A stretch of DNA of 64,000 nt from Scatosoma sp045533485 (GTDB lineage Bacteria; Bacillota; Clostridia; Christensenellales; Borkfalkiaceae): assembly GCA_045533485.1 (NCBI GenBank), contig JAZSHX010000035.1:31630-95629 (forward strand). The letters are read 5' to 3'. Each line of letters begins with the position of its first letter. Positions within the stretch are counted from its first letter, which is position 1. Positions 8,115-16,189 of this stretch are shown here, piece after piece. The notes under the pieces were generated by a model that made no database searches, was not told the origin of the DNA, and saw only the letters and a list, made by a program, of their open reading frames with translations. Position numbers and translations under genes: made by a program.

Positions 8115-9050
8115 ATGCCCTTAGTAACAACGAAAGATATGTTCAAAAAGGCGTACGAAGGCAAATATGCAATCGGTGCGTTTAACGTGAACAACATGGA
8201 AATGATTCAAGCGATCGTGGAAGCAGCGAACGAAGAAAAATCGCCCGTAATTTTGCAGGTGTCCGCAGGCGCAAGAAAATACGCTAACCCTGTATATTTA
8301 AGACACTTGGTAGCGGCAGCGGCGGAAACGACGGATATTCCCCTTGCAATGCACCTTGACCACGGCGCGGATTTTGAAATTTGCAAAGCGTCCATCGACA
8401 GCGGTTTCACGTCGGTTATGATTGACGCGTCTTCGCATCCTTGGGAAGAAAATATCGCAATCACCAAAAAGGTTGTTGAATACGCACACGACCACGGCGT
8501 AGTGGTAGAAGCGGAGCTTGGTAAGCTTGCAGGCATTGAAGACGACGTAAACGTTGACGCGGCTGACGCGCAATTCACTTCCCCTGACGAAGTGGAAGAA
8601 TTTACGCAACGCACGGGTATCGACTCGCTTGCAATCGCTATCGGTACCAGCCACGGCGCATACAAGTTTAAACCCGGTCAAGATCCCAAATTGCGTTTGG
8701 ATATTTTGGAAGAAATCGGCAAGCGTTTGCCTGGTTTCCCCATCGTTTTGCACGGCGCTTCGTCCGTTCCCCAAGACAAAGTTGCGATCGTAAATCAATT
8801 TGGCGGTCACATGCCCGACGCAATCGGTATTCCCGAAAGCGAGCTTAGAAAAGCGGCGCAAATGGCAGTTTGCAAAATCAACATCGACAGCGACCTTCGC
8901 GTAGCGTTCACGGCGGCGCTTCGTAAGCATTTCAACGATTTCCCCGGCCACTCCGACCCCCGTCAATATCTTGGCGACGCGCGTGCATGGATGAAGGAAA
9001 TGGTAAAACACAAAATCGTCAACGTGCTTGGCTCTGCAGGCAAAATCTAA
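8115..9050 (+). CDS. fba: class II fructose-bisphosphate aldolase
   Basis: 311-residue zinc aldolase that cleaves fructose 1,6-bisphosphate to DHAP and glyceraldehyde 3-phosphate in glycolysis. Family marks: GAFNVNNMEMIQAIVEAA near the N-terminus, the zinc motif AMHLDHGAD (about residues 77-85), VEAELGKLAGIED, IGTSHGAYKF, VLHGASSVP, and KINIDSDLR for phosphate binding. The start is fixed by GGAGG 9 bp upstream. It is monocistronic between its own promoter and a terminator. It groups with GAPDH at 10758 as a second strongly promoted glycolytic gene. Confidence 0.96.
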   Translation: MPLVTTKDMFKKAYEGKYAIGAFNVNNMEMIQAIVEAANEEKSPVILQVSAGARKYANPVYLRHLVAAAAETTDIPLAMHLDHGADFEICKASIDSGFTSVMIDASSHPWEENIAITKKVVEYAHDHGVVVEAELGKLAGIEDDVNVDAADAQFTSPDEVEEFTQRTGIDSLAIAIGTSHGAYKFKPGQDPKLRLDILEEIGKRLPGFPIVLHGASSVPQDKVAIVNQFGGHMPDAIGIPESELRKAAQMAVCKINIDSDLRVAFTAALRKHFNDFPGHSDPRQYLGDARAWMKEMVKHKIVNVLGSAGKI

Positions 9051-9061
9051 ACAAAAAAACA

Positions 9062-9098
9062 AACCGCTCCTTGAAAAAGGGGCGGTTATTGTTGGTTG
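9062..9098 (+). terminator. terminator of fba
   Basis: AACCGCTCC at 9062-9070 pairs with GGGGCGGTT at 9079-9087 (one G-T pair), followed by a T-rich run. Confidence 0.75.
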
Positions 9099-9131
9099 TT
9101 GTATATAGTACGCGCACGCGTGAGAAAATAA

Positions 9132-9161
9132 AAACGGCAAAGCAGTTTTGCGATGCCGTTT
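9132..9161 (-). terminator. terminator of the membrane-protein gene at 9179
   Basis: AAACGGCA at 9132-9139 pairs with TGCCGTTT at 9154-9161. Both flanks are A/T-rich, so it can act on both strands. Confidence 0.6.
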
Positions 9162-9178
9162 ATTTTTATTGTAGCGTT

Positions 9179-9730
9179 TTATTTTTTCTTCATGGGTATC
9201 GGTCCGTTTTGGCAAATATGTTGCACGTCAACCACTTGTACGTAAGGGTCAACGATGGTGTGCGCCCATTTCCATTTTCTAAAACGGATAGGTTGCCAAA
9301 GCCAGTAAATGCCAAGCGTCAAAATACCAAACAGTTCCCACTTAAATACCGTCCAAGCAAAAGAGAAAACCTTTGCGTTAAAATAAACGGGGTGTCCGCT
9401 GATAACCGTGTGCTTTGTTTCCCAACGAAGCATAATGATAATCGACCAAGCGCTACCGATGCAAGCCAAGACGATAATGGGAATTCCCGAAAGCGCGACG
9501 ATTAGAAGAAATAAAACGGTTTGTTCGGAGAACGCCGCGCCGATGATAATCAAGGGTAAACAGACGGCGCTGTATACGCCTGCAAGCACGCCAAAAGGCA
9601 AGGCGGCGAAAAATGCTTTGAAGCACGAACCGATATACCCTTTAAGCTTGCCTTCGAAACGGCTTTTCTTGACGGGCATAACGGTGTTTACGCAAACCGG
9701 ATTGTCGATAGCGGGATTAGGATAGAACAT
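9179..9730 (-). CDS. DUF898-like membrane protein
   Basis: 183 residues with about four hydrophobic segments. The pattern FEGKLKGYIG near residue 25, an aromatic-rich WETKHTVISG turn, and a last FGILTLGIYWLWQPIRFRKWKWAHT block resembles DUF898/YjgN-type inner-membrane proteins of unknown function. The gene at 9878 is a paralogue with the same block order. The start at 9730 has GTAAGGAGAAGTT before it. The promoter is consensus and is overlaid by a perfect 24-bp palindrome, so it is probably regulated. I cannot assign a function. Confidence 0.7.
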   Translation of the reverse strand: MFYPNPAIDNPVCVNTVMPVKKSRFEGKLKGYIGSCFKAFFAALPFGVLAGVYSAVCLPLIIIGAAFSEQTVLFLLIVALSGIPIIVLACIGSAWSIIIMLRWETKHTVISGHPVYFNAKVFSFAWTVFKWELFGILTLGIYWLWQPIRFRKWKWAHTIVDPYVQVVDVQHICQNGPIPMKKK

Positions 9731-9753
9731 AACTTCTCCTTACACAAAGTTCA

Positions 9754-9790
9754 TTATATATAGTATACTATATATAAAATAAAAAGTCAA
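9754..9790 (-). promoter_or_regulatory. promoter of the gene at 9179 with a 24-bp palindrome over the -10
   Basis: Minus strand: TTGACT (9785-9790), 17-bp spacer, TATACT (9762-9767). Bases 9754-9777 form a perfect AT-rich palindrome centred on GTATAC. Confidence 0.75.
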
Positions 9791-9826
9791 TAGGGAATGC
9801 GGAGAAAAAAAGAAAAAAATTAGAAA

Positions 9827-9855
9827 TACCGCGCAGTGTTTTGCACTGCGCGGTA
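9827..9855 (-). terminator. terminator of the gene at 9878
   Basis: Perfect 12-bp stem (TACCGCGCAGTG, 9827-9838, with 9844-9855), 5-nt loop, then a T-rich run on the minus strand. Confidence 0.85.
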
Positions 9856-9877
9856 AAGATGTACAATTTGGTTGAGA

Positions 9878-10444
9878 TTATCTCATCGTGGGATAGCTGA
9901 AGTAAGCGGGTTGATAGCTTGCGTTCAATGCTCTTTGTTGTGCGGGAGCGTTGTAGTACGTTTGCATTTCCATTACGGGAGCTTCTTCATCGATAACGGT
10001 ATGAGCGGTTCTCCATTGTTTCACTTTGATGGGAAGCCACAAACCGAAGATAAGAACCGTGAATACGGTTGCGAAGAACCATTTGATACCTTTGAAGGTA
10101 AGGTTCCACGTTTTGCCCGTGAATTTCAAACGGTAGCCGTTTACTCTCGTGTGTCTAACGAACCAACGTTGACGGATGTTGGAGAACCAAGCACAAGCGA
10201 ATACGAAGCCGAAGAACGCAAGAGCGCCGCCGACAACGAGAACGACCGTGGTAAGTTCAATAACTTCCAAAACGCCGAGAAGAAGGGGAGCTGCGAAGAT
10301 TGCAAGAGCGAATACGAATGCCAAGAAAGCAACGACCGTTCTGCCAATCAAGCCACCCAACTTGCCGTCAAATTCACTCGTGGGAAGCACGGAGTAGAAG
10401 TTGTTGTACATGTTTTGTTGATGAGTATTTTGTTGTTTAGCCAT
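9878..10444 (-). CDS. DUF898-like membrane protein, paralogue of 9179
   Basis: 188 residues. A hydrophilic Gln/Asn-rich N-terminus precedes FDGKLGGLIGR, two hydrophobic segments, RQRWFVRHTRVNG, and a final helix ending FGLWLPIKVKQWRTAHTVID. The block order matches the 183-residue neighbour, so the two are tandem duplicates in the same orientation, each with its own promoter and terminator. The C-terminal tail is Gln/Tyr-rich. The ribosome site is AAAGGAGTT. AGTATACT at 10464-10471 lies just after the predicted transcription start. Function unknown. Confidence 0.7.
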   Translation of the reverse strand: MAKQQNTHQQNMYNNFYSVLPTSEFDGKLGGLIGRTVVAFLAFVFALAIFAAPLLLGVLEVIELTTVVLVVGGALAFFGFVFACAWFSNIRQRWFVRHTRVNGYRLKFTGKTWNLTFKGIKWFFATVFTVLIFGLWLPIKVKQWRTAHTVIDEEAPVMEMQTYYNAPAQQRALNASYQPAYFSYPTMR

Positions 10445-10479
10445 GGATAAAACTCCTTTATTTAGTATACTGTGTAATT

Positions 10480-10508
10480 ATTATACATTACATTATATAA
10501 ATTGTCAA
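10480..10508 (-). promoter_or_regulatory. promoter of the gene at 9878
   Basis: Minus strand: TTGACA (10503-10508), 17-bp spacer, TATAAT (10480-10485). The rest of 10509-10640 is AT-rich with no feature I can support. Confidence 0.85.
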
Positions 10509-10641
10509 GAGAAAATTGAAAGTTTTTTTAAAAAAATTAGAAAAATTTTCATAAATCTATCACATTTCTTTGGGTAGGCAAAAACTTTTTGAAAAAAAGC
10601 GAAAAAACGGCAAAAAAGTGACGTACACCGCGTTGAAATCA

Positions 10642-10670
10642 TTGACGAAAAATTAAAAGTGTGGTAGAAT
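10642..10670 (+). promoter_or_regulatory. promoter of gap
   Basis: TTGACG at 10642-10647, 17-bp spacer, TAGAAT at 10665-10670. Confidence 0.75.
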
Positions 10671-10757
10671 ATTACACGGACAAGCAGAGCTCCATTGTTT
10701 TTGCGTGCCCAAAAAAAGAGATAAATAAATTTTATTCAAATAAAGGAGAAATTCATT

Positions 10758-11777
10758 ATGGCAAACGTAAAAGTTGCAATCAACGGTTTCGGTCGTATCG
10801 GCCGTCTTGCGTTCAGACAAATGTTCGGCGCAGAAGGTTACGAAGTAGTAGCAATCAACGACCTTACCAGCCCCTCCATGCTTGCGCACCTTCTTAAATA
10901 TGACTCTGCGCAAGGCAGATACGCGCTTGGCGATACGGTTTCCGCTGACGACGAAGCAGGTACGATCACCGTAAACGGCCAAACGATCAAAATTTATGCA
11001 GAAAAAGACGCAGTAAACTGCCCTTGGGCTGCTTTGGACGTAGACGTAGTGCTTGAATGCACCGGCTTCTACACGTCGAAAGCAAAATCCGAAGCGCACA
11101 TCAAAGCAGGCGCAAAGAAAGTTGTTATTTCCGCTCCCGCAGGTAACGACCTTCCTACCATCGTTTACAGCGTAAACGAAAAGACGCTTCAAAAGAGCGA
11201 CGCGATCATTTCCGCAGCTTCCTGCACCACCAACTGCCTTGCTCCCATGGCAAACACGCTCAACAAGCTTGCGAAAATCAAAAAAGGTTATATGACCACG
11301 ATTCACGCATACACGGGCGACCAAATGGTACTTGACGGTCCCCACAGAAAGGGTGACTTCCGTCGTGCAAGAGCAGCTGCTGCAAACATCGTTCCCAACT
11401 CCACGGGCGCAGCAAAGGCTATCGGTCTTGTAATTCCCGAACTCAACGGCGTGCTTGACGGTTGCGCACAACGCGTTCCCGTTCCCACCGGTTCGCTTAC
11501 CCAACTTGTTGCAATTTGCGAAGGCGAAGTGGACGCAGCTACGGTAAACGCAGCAATGAAGGCAGCGGCTTCCGCATCCTTCGGCTACACCGAAGAAGAA
11601 ATCGTTTCTTCCGACATCGTTGGTATCACCTACGGTTCGCTCTTCGACGCTACGCAAACGAAGTGCATGCCTATGGGCGATGGCAACACGCTTGTAAAGG
11701 TAGTTTCTTGGTATGACAACGAAAACTCCTACACCAGCCAAATGGTAAGAACGATTAAATACTTCGCAGAACTTTAA
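10758..11777 (+). CDS. gap: glyceraldehyde-3-phosphate dehydrogenase
   Basis: 339-residue NAD-dependent glycolytic enzyme converting glyceraldehyde 3-phosphate to 1,3-bisphosphoglycerate. Rossmann start KVAINGFGRIGRLAFRQ, active site SAASCTTNCLAP with catalytic Cys156, TTIHAYTGDQ, RRARAAAANIVPNSTGAA and the C-terminal SWYDNENSYTSQM are all present. AAAGGAG lies just upstream of ATG 10758. Codons are strongly biased, as expected of a highly expressed gene. Monocistronic between a promoter and a terminator. Confidence 0.97.
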   Translation: MANVKVAINGFGRIGRLAFRQMFGAEGYEVVAINDLTSPSMLAHLLKYDSAQGRYALGDTVSADDEAGTITVNGQTIKIYAEKDAVNCPWAALDVDVVLECTGFYTSKAKSEAHIKAGAKKVVISAPAGNDLPTIVYSVNEKTLQKSDAIISAASCTTNCLAPMANTLNKLAKIKKGYMTTIHAYTGDQMVLDGPHRKGDFRRARAAAANIVPNSTGAAKAIGLVIPELNGVLDGCAQRVPVPTGSLTQLVAICEGEVDAATVNAAMKAAASASFGYTEEEIVSSDIVGITYGSLFDATQTKCMPMGDGNTLVKVVSWYDNENSYTSQMVRTIKYFAEL

Positions 11778-11795
11778 TCTTTCGTAAAAAATCAA

Positions 11796-11829
11796 CACCG
11801 CACTCTAAAAGGGGTGCGGTGATTTTTTA
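11796..11829 (+). terminator. terminator of gap
   Basis: CACCGCACTC at 11796-11805 pairs with the 3' arm ending at 11821, 4-nt loop region, followed by ATTTTTT. Confidence 0.85.
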
Positions 11830-11850
11830 TTATTTCAAGTTGACAAACGG

Positions 11851-11879
11851 TTGCTTTTCTTGCGCGCGCGTGATATAAT
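11851..11879 (+). promoter_or_regulatory. promoter of the SGNH lipoprotein
   Basis: TTGCTT at 11851-11856, 17-bp spacer, TATAAT at 11874-11879. A better TTGACA at 11840 is 28 bp away and too far to be the -35. Confidence 0.6.
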
Positions 11880-11920
11880 AAAGACAGCATTATATAATAA
11901 TGTAAAGGAGAAAAGGGTAT

Positions 11921-12709
11921 ATGAAACCGAAAAAGATGCTTTCTATTCTGCTTGCAACGGTGACGGCTGTGCTGGCACTGAGCTTGTCTGCCTGCAATTT
12001 GTTTGGCGATAATTCGTCGTCTTCCCCGAAAAGCGGAAAGGTAATCGATTATAAAAATATCGTAATGAGTTGTTTGGGGGATAGCATCACAGACGAAGCA
12101 AACGGAGAAAAATACCCCACGATGCTTAGAAAGGAATACGGCTATAAAGAAGTGAATAACTATGCAAAGAGCGGTGCGACGATTACGACGCTCAACGAAA
12201 GCAACAGTTTACAACAGCAAATCGAACGTGTGGACGAAAACAGCGACATTATTTCCGTTTTGGCTGGCGTAAACGATTTCCTTTTTTATTCCGCACCCAA
12301 AGGCAAAAAGGGCTTCACCGACACGGCCACCTTTTACGGCGCTGTGGATACGCTTATCAAGGGCTTGAAAGCGCGCTGTCCAAACGCGTACATTTTCTTT
12401 ATGACGCCGTATAAGTGTCAATGGAAAGACGGGCGCGCGTACGATAAGGAAAATCAAGCAGGTTTGATTTTGTCCGATTACGTGAATATTATCATTGAAT
12501 TGTGCGATCAATACGGTTTGGATTATTTGAACCTTTACGTGGACGGCGGTTTTGATTTCACCAACCCCACGTACACGGCGGACGGCTTGCATCCCTTGGG
12601 GCGTTTCTACGAAGAGTTCACTATGCCGATGGTAGGGGAATTTATCGAAAAAAATTACCCGTCCTTTGCTAAGGCAAAAATGACGGAAAGCGTAGCCGTA
12701 GACGCATAA
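11921..12709 (+). CDS. SGNH/GDSL-type hydrolase lipoprotein
   Basis: 262 residues. A lipoprotein signal peptide ends in the lipobox LSLSAC, with Cys near residue 26, and a Ser-rich linker follows. The hydrolase domain has block I CLGDSITD, with the nucleophile Ser, block III GVND, and block V GLHP, with the Asp/His of ADGLHP. It is probably a cell-surface esterase, such as a carbohydrate deacetylase or lipase; substrate not readable. AAAGGAG precedes the ATG. Its own promoter and the shared terminator make it monocistronic. Confidence 0.88.
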   Translation: MKPKKMLSILLATVTAVLALSLSACNLFGDNSSSSPKSGKVIDYKNIVMSCLGDSITDEANGEKYPTMLRKEYGYKEVNNYAKSGATITTLNESNSLQQQIERVDENSDIISVLAGVNDFLFYSAPKGKKGFTDTATFYGAVDTLIKGLKARCPNAYIFFMTPYKCQWKDGRAYDKENQAGLILSDYVNIIIELCDQYGLDYLNLYVDGGFDFTNPTYTADGLHPLGRFYEEFTMPMVGEFIEKNYPSFAKAKMTESVAVDA

Positions 12710-12754
12710 AAAACATAAAACGGGCGTACCATGTACGCGATTATCGCAAAAAAC

Positions 12755-12785
12755 AACCCCTTTCGGTATAACGCCGAAAGGGGTT
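12755..12785 (+). terminator. bidirectional terminator between the SGNH lipoprotein and glyS
   Basis: Perfect 12-bp stem (AACCCCTTTCGG, 12755-12766, with 12774-12785) and a 7-nt loop. A-rich on the left and T-containing on the right, it can serve both convergent genes. Confidence 0.85.
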
Positions 12786-12804
12786 AATTGTTGGCTAAAA
12801 CCTA

Positions 12805-14205
12805 TTAAAATTCAAGTTTTTCTTGGATATAGGCAATCGCTTCGTCTACGGACACGCGGATTTGTTCCATCGTGTCGCGGTCGCGCACGGTCACCGTGCC
12901 GTTTTCCAAGGTGTCGAAATCGACGGTTACGCAGAAGGGCGTGCCGATTTCGTCTTGACGGCGGTAGCGCTTACCGATAGAGCCCGTGATATCGTAGGTG
13001 GTGGGGAATTTTTTCATCATCTTTGCGTAAATTTCGTCGGCTTTTTCGCTTAAATTCTTTTGCAAAGGCAACACAGCGCACTTGTAAGGAGCAAGGGCAG
13101 GGTGCAAACGAAGCACCGTACGGATATCGTTCTTTTCCGCGTCAACTACTTCTTCATCGTACGCGTCGGTGAGGAACGCAAGTACCACACGGTCGGCGCC
13201 GAGCGAGGGTTCTACTACGTAGGGAACGTAGCGTTCGCCCGTTACGGGGTCTACGTAATCGATGGGTTTACCGCATTCTTTCGCGTGTTGGGACAAATCG
13301 TAATCCGTTCTGTCCGCAATACCCCAAAGTTCGCCCCAGCCGAACGCGAATTTATATTCAAAGTCGGTGGTTGCTTTGGAATAGAAGCAAAGCTCTTCGG
13401 GGGAGTGGTCGCGAAGGTGCAGGTTTTCTTCCTTCATGCCCAGCGACAACAGCCAGTTTTTGCAAAAATCTTTCCAGTACGCAAACCATTCCAAATCGGT
13501 GCCGGGCTTGCAGAAGAATTCTAATTCCATTTGTTCAAATTCACGGGTACGGAAAGTGAAATTGCCGGGCGTAATTTCGTTTCTAAACGATTTACCCACT
13601 TGCGCGATACCGAACGGCACGCGCATACGCGTTGCGCGTTGCACGTTGGCGAAGTTAACGAAAATACCTTGCGCCGTTTCGGGGCGGAGATATACGGTGT
13701 TCGCCGAATCTTCCGTTACGCCTTGGAAGGTTTTGAACATCAAGTTAAACTTACGGATAGAAGTGAAATCGTGATTACCGCAAACGGGGCAAACCAGCTT
13801 GTGTTCATTGATAAACGCTTCCAGCGCATCGTTGTCCATGCTTTCCACTTTTACGTCCAAGCCCTTTTTCGCAACGTACGCTTCGACAAGGTTGTCCGCG
13901 CGGTGGCGCGCTTTACAGCTCTTGCAGTCCATCAAAGGATCGGAGAAACCGCCAAGGTGGCCGGACGCTTTCCAAGTGCGCGTATTCATCAAAATAGCGC
14001 AGTCGACACCCGTGTTGTGGGGATTTTCTTGCACAAACTTTTTCCACCAAGCTTTCTTTACGTTGTTTTTCAGCTCCACGCCCAAAGGACCGTAATCCCA
14101 AGTGTTGGCAAGGCCGCCGTAAATTTCACTGCCGGGGAAGATAAACCCTCTGTTTTTGCAAAGGGAAACGAGTTTTTCCATCGTTACAGCTCTTTTTTCT
14201 GCCAT
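12805..14205 (-). CDS. glyQS: glycyl-tRNA synthetase, homodimeric class II type
   Basis: 466 residues, the normal size for the alpha2-type bacterial GlyRS. Visible: N-terminal KNRGFIFPGSEIYGGLANTWDYGPLG, RTWKASGHLGGFSDPL, CKSCKARHRAD and CPVCGNHDF cysteine pairs, class II motif 2 FRNEITPGNFTFRTREFEQMELEFF, and motif 3 SLGADRVVLAFL. The anticodon-binding domain starts LAPYKCAVLPL. The minus-strand promoter is TTGACT, 18 bp, TATAAT. I see no T-box leader: only about 40 nt separate the predicted start site from the ATG. Confidence 0.97.
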   Translation of the reverse strand: MAEKRAVTMEKLVSLCKNRGFIFPGSEIYGGLANTWDYGPLGVELKNNVKKAWWKKFVQENPHNTGVDCAILMNTRTWKASGHLGGFSDPLMDCKSCKARHRADNLVEAYVAKKGLDVKVESMDNDALEAFINEHKLVCPVCGNHDFTSIRKFNLMFKTFQGVTEDSANTVYLRPETAQGIFVNFANVQRATRMRVPFGIAQVGKSFRNEITPGNFTFRTREFEQMELEFFCKPGTDLEWFAYWKDFCKNWLLSLGMKEENLHLRDHSPEELCFYSKATTDFEYKFAFGWGELWGIADRTDYDLSQHAKECGKPIDYVDPVTGERYVPYVVEPSLGADRVVLAFLTDAYDEEVVDAEKNDIRTVLRLHPALAPYKCAVLPLQKNLSEKADEIYAKMMKKFPTTYDITGSIGKRYRRQDEIGTPFCVTVDFDTLENGTVTVRDRDTMEQIRVSVDEAIAYIQEKLEF

Positions 14206-14243
14206 AATAACAAACCTCTTTTGAAAAAATTGATAACAAAGCT

Positions 14244-14273
14244 ATTATACGATATTTTCCCGTTGCAAGTCAA
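14244..14273 (-). promoter_or_regulatory. promoter of glyQS
   Basis: Minus strand: TTGACT (14268-14273), 18-bp spacer, TATAAT (14244-14249). Confidence 0.7.
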
Positions 14274-14469
14274 ACCTTTGCGCGCGTGTTTTTGCAAAAA
14301 AAACGTTTTCTTGCCAAAATAAAGAAATTTTTTTCGCGCACTTGCCTTTTGCATAGCAAAAACTCAAAAAAAACTAAAAATATTTTTAAAAAATATAGGT
14401 TAAGCTATTCCTTTTTATGAAAAAATGTGTTATAATAAAGTGAACGAATATTTGCAAAAGGGGTACGCT

Positions 14470-16125
14470 ATGCTTTCGGATATTCAAATCGCGGAACAAG
14501 CAAAGCTTGACGATATAAGAGAAGTGGCGAAAAAGCTGGGATTGACGGAAGACGATTTACAGCTTTACGGAAAATATAAAGCGAAAATTTCCTTACCGAA
14601 AAACGCAAAACGCGACGGGAAACTTATTTTGGTCACCGCAATCAATCCCACCGCTTCGGGCGAAGGGAAAACGACGGTGGCAATCGGGCTTGCGGACGGG
14701 CTTGCCAAAATCGGTAAATCCGTTTGTTTGGCGTTGAGAGAGCCGTCGCTTGGTCCAGTCTTCGGTATCAAAGGCGGCGCCGCAGGCGGCGGATATGCAC
14801 AGGTCGTGCCTATGGCGGATATCAACTTACATTTCACGGGCGATTTGCACGCCATCACTTCGGCAAACAATCTGCTTTGCGCGCTTATGGATAACCATAT
14901 TTTTCGCGGCAATGCATTGAATATCGACACCGACAATATTTATTTCCACCGTTGTATGGATATGAACGAACGCCAGCTTATCAACGTCACCATCGGCGGC
15001 GAAGGCAGGGGCGTCAACCGTGTGGACCATTTCGACATTACGGCGGCAAGCGAAATTATGGCAGTGCTGTGCTTGGCAACGGATATCGACGATTTGAAAA
15101 AGCGTTTGGGCAATATCGTCGTGGGCTTAAACAAGGACGGTCAATACGTGCGCGCAAGCCAAATTCCCGGCGCGGTCGGGTCAATGGCAGTACTATTAAA
15201 GGACGCGATGAAGCCCAACCTTGTGCAAACCTTAGAACATACGCCTGCCATCATCCACGGCGGTCCGTTTGCGAATATCGCGCACGGCTGCAACAGCGTG
15301 CAGGCAACGTATGCGGCAATGAGCTTGGCGGATTATGCTGTGACGGAAGCAGGGTTCGGCGCGGACTTGGGGGCGGAAAAATTTTTGGACGCAAAGTGCC
15401 GCGTAGCGGGCATCGAGCCCGATTGCGTGGTAATCGTAGCGACGGTGAAAGCGCTCAAACTGCACGGCGGCGCGGATAAAACTACGCTTTCTAATGAAAA
15501 CGTAGACGCGCTGAAAAAGGGTATGCCCAACCTTTTGAAGCATATCGAAAATATCGTAAACGTATACAAAAAACCCGTAGTGGTGGCGATGAACCGTTTT
15601 TATACGGACACCCCTGCGGAGATTGAAACGGTGATGCAGGCAGTGCAAAACGCCGGCGCGGAAGCCGTATTCACCGACGTGTTTTTAAAAGGCGGCGAAG
15701 GCGGCAAAGAGCTTGCGCAAGCGGTGGCTAAAGCGTGTGATATCCAGTCGAAGCTGTGCTTCCCTTACGAATTGACGGATAGCATTTGCGAAAAAATCGA
15801 AAGCGTTGCAACCAAGATTTACGGCGCGGACGGCGTGGACTTTTCCCAAGAAGCGTTGGAAAAAATCGCGTTCATTGAAAAGCACGGCGAAAGCGATTTG
15901 CCTGTGATTATCGCCAAAACGCAGTATTCTCTTTCCGACAATATGGCGCTTATCGGCCGTCCCCAAGGTTTTAGAATTTCCGTAAGGGATATAATCTTAA
16001 AAGGCGGCGCCGGGTTTATTGTTGCGGTGGCAGGCAAAATTATGCTGATGCCGGGCTTAGGCGAACACCCTGCGGCGGAAAAGATCGACTTGCTTTCCAA
16101 CGGCACGATTGTAGGGCTGTCGTAA
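14470..16125 (+). CDS. fhs: formate-tetrahydrofolate ligase
   Basis: 551 residues from ATG 14470, chosen over an upstream ATG at 14425 because AAAAGGGG precedes it and the family is about 556 residues. The enzyme makes 10-formyl-THF from formate, ATP and THF, feeding one-carbon and, in acetogens, Wood-Ljungdahl metabolism. Marks: ITAINPTASGEGKTT nucleotide loop near residues 55-70, REPSLGPVFGIKGGAAGGGYAQVVPM, HGGPFANIAHGCNS, and EAGFGADLGAEKF. TATAAT at 14431-14436 with a poor -35 suggests a promoter just upstream. Confidence 0.96.
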   Translation: MLSDIQIAEQAKLDDIREVAKKLGLTEDDLQLYGKYKAKISLPKNAKRDGKLILVTAINPTASGEGKTTVAIGLADGLAKIGKSVCLALREPSLGPVFGIKGGAAGGGYAQVVPMADINLHFTGDLHAITSANNLLCALMDNHIFRGNALNIDTDNIYFHRCMDMNERQLINVTIGGEGRGVNRVDHFDITAASEIMAVLCLATDIDDLKKRLGNIVVGLNKDGQYVRASQIPGAVGSMAVLLKDAMKPNLVQTLEHTPAIIHGGPFANIAHGCNSVQATYAAMSLADYAVTEAGFGADLGAEKFLDAKCRVAGIEPDCVVIVATVKALKLHGGADKTTLSNENVDALKKGMPNLLKHIENIVNVYKKPVVVAMNRFYTDTPAEIETVMQAVQNAGAEAVFTDVFLKGGEGGKELAQAVAKACDIQSKLCFPYELTDSICEKIESVATKIYGADGVDFSQEALEKIAFIEKHGESDLPVIIAKTQYSLSDNMALIGRPQGFRISVRDIILKGGAGFIVAVAGKIMLMPGLGEHPAAEKIDLLSNGTIVGLS

Positions 16126-16189
16126 ACAAGTGCATTGCACTTCGTGCGCGAACAGAAAATAAAATTTTCCATAAAAAAGAGTAGGATTT

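Noticed and set aside
14206..14244. T-box leader for glyQS
   Set aside because: The region between promoter and start codon is only about 40 nt and has no specifier or antiterminator structure.
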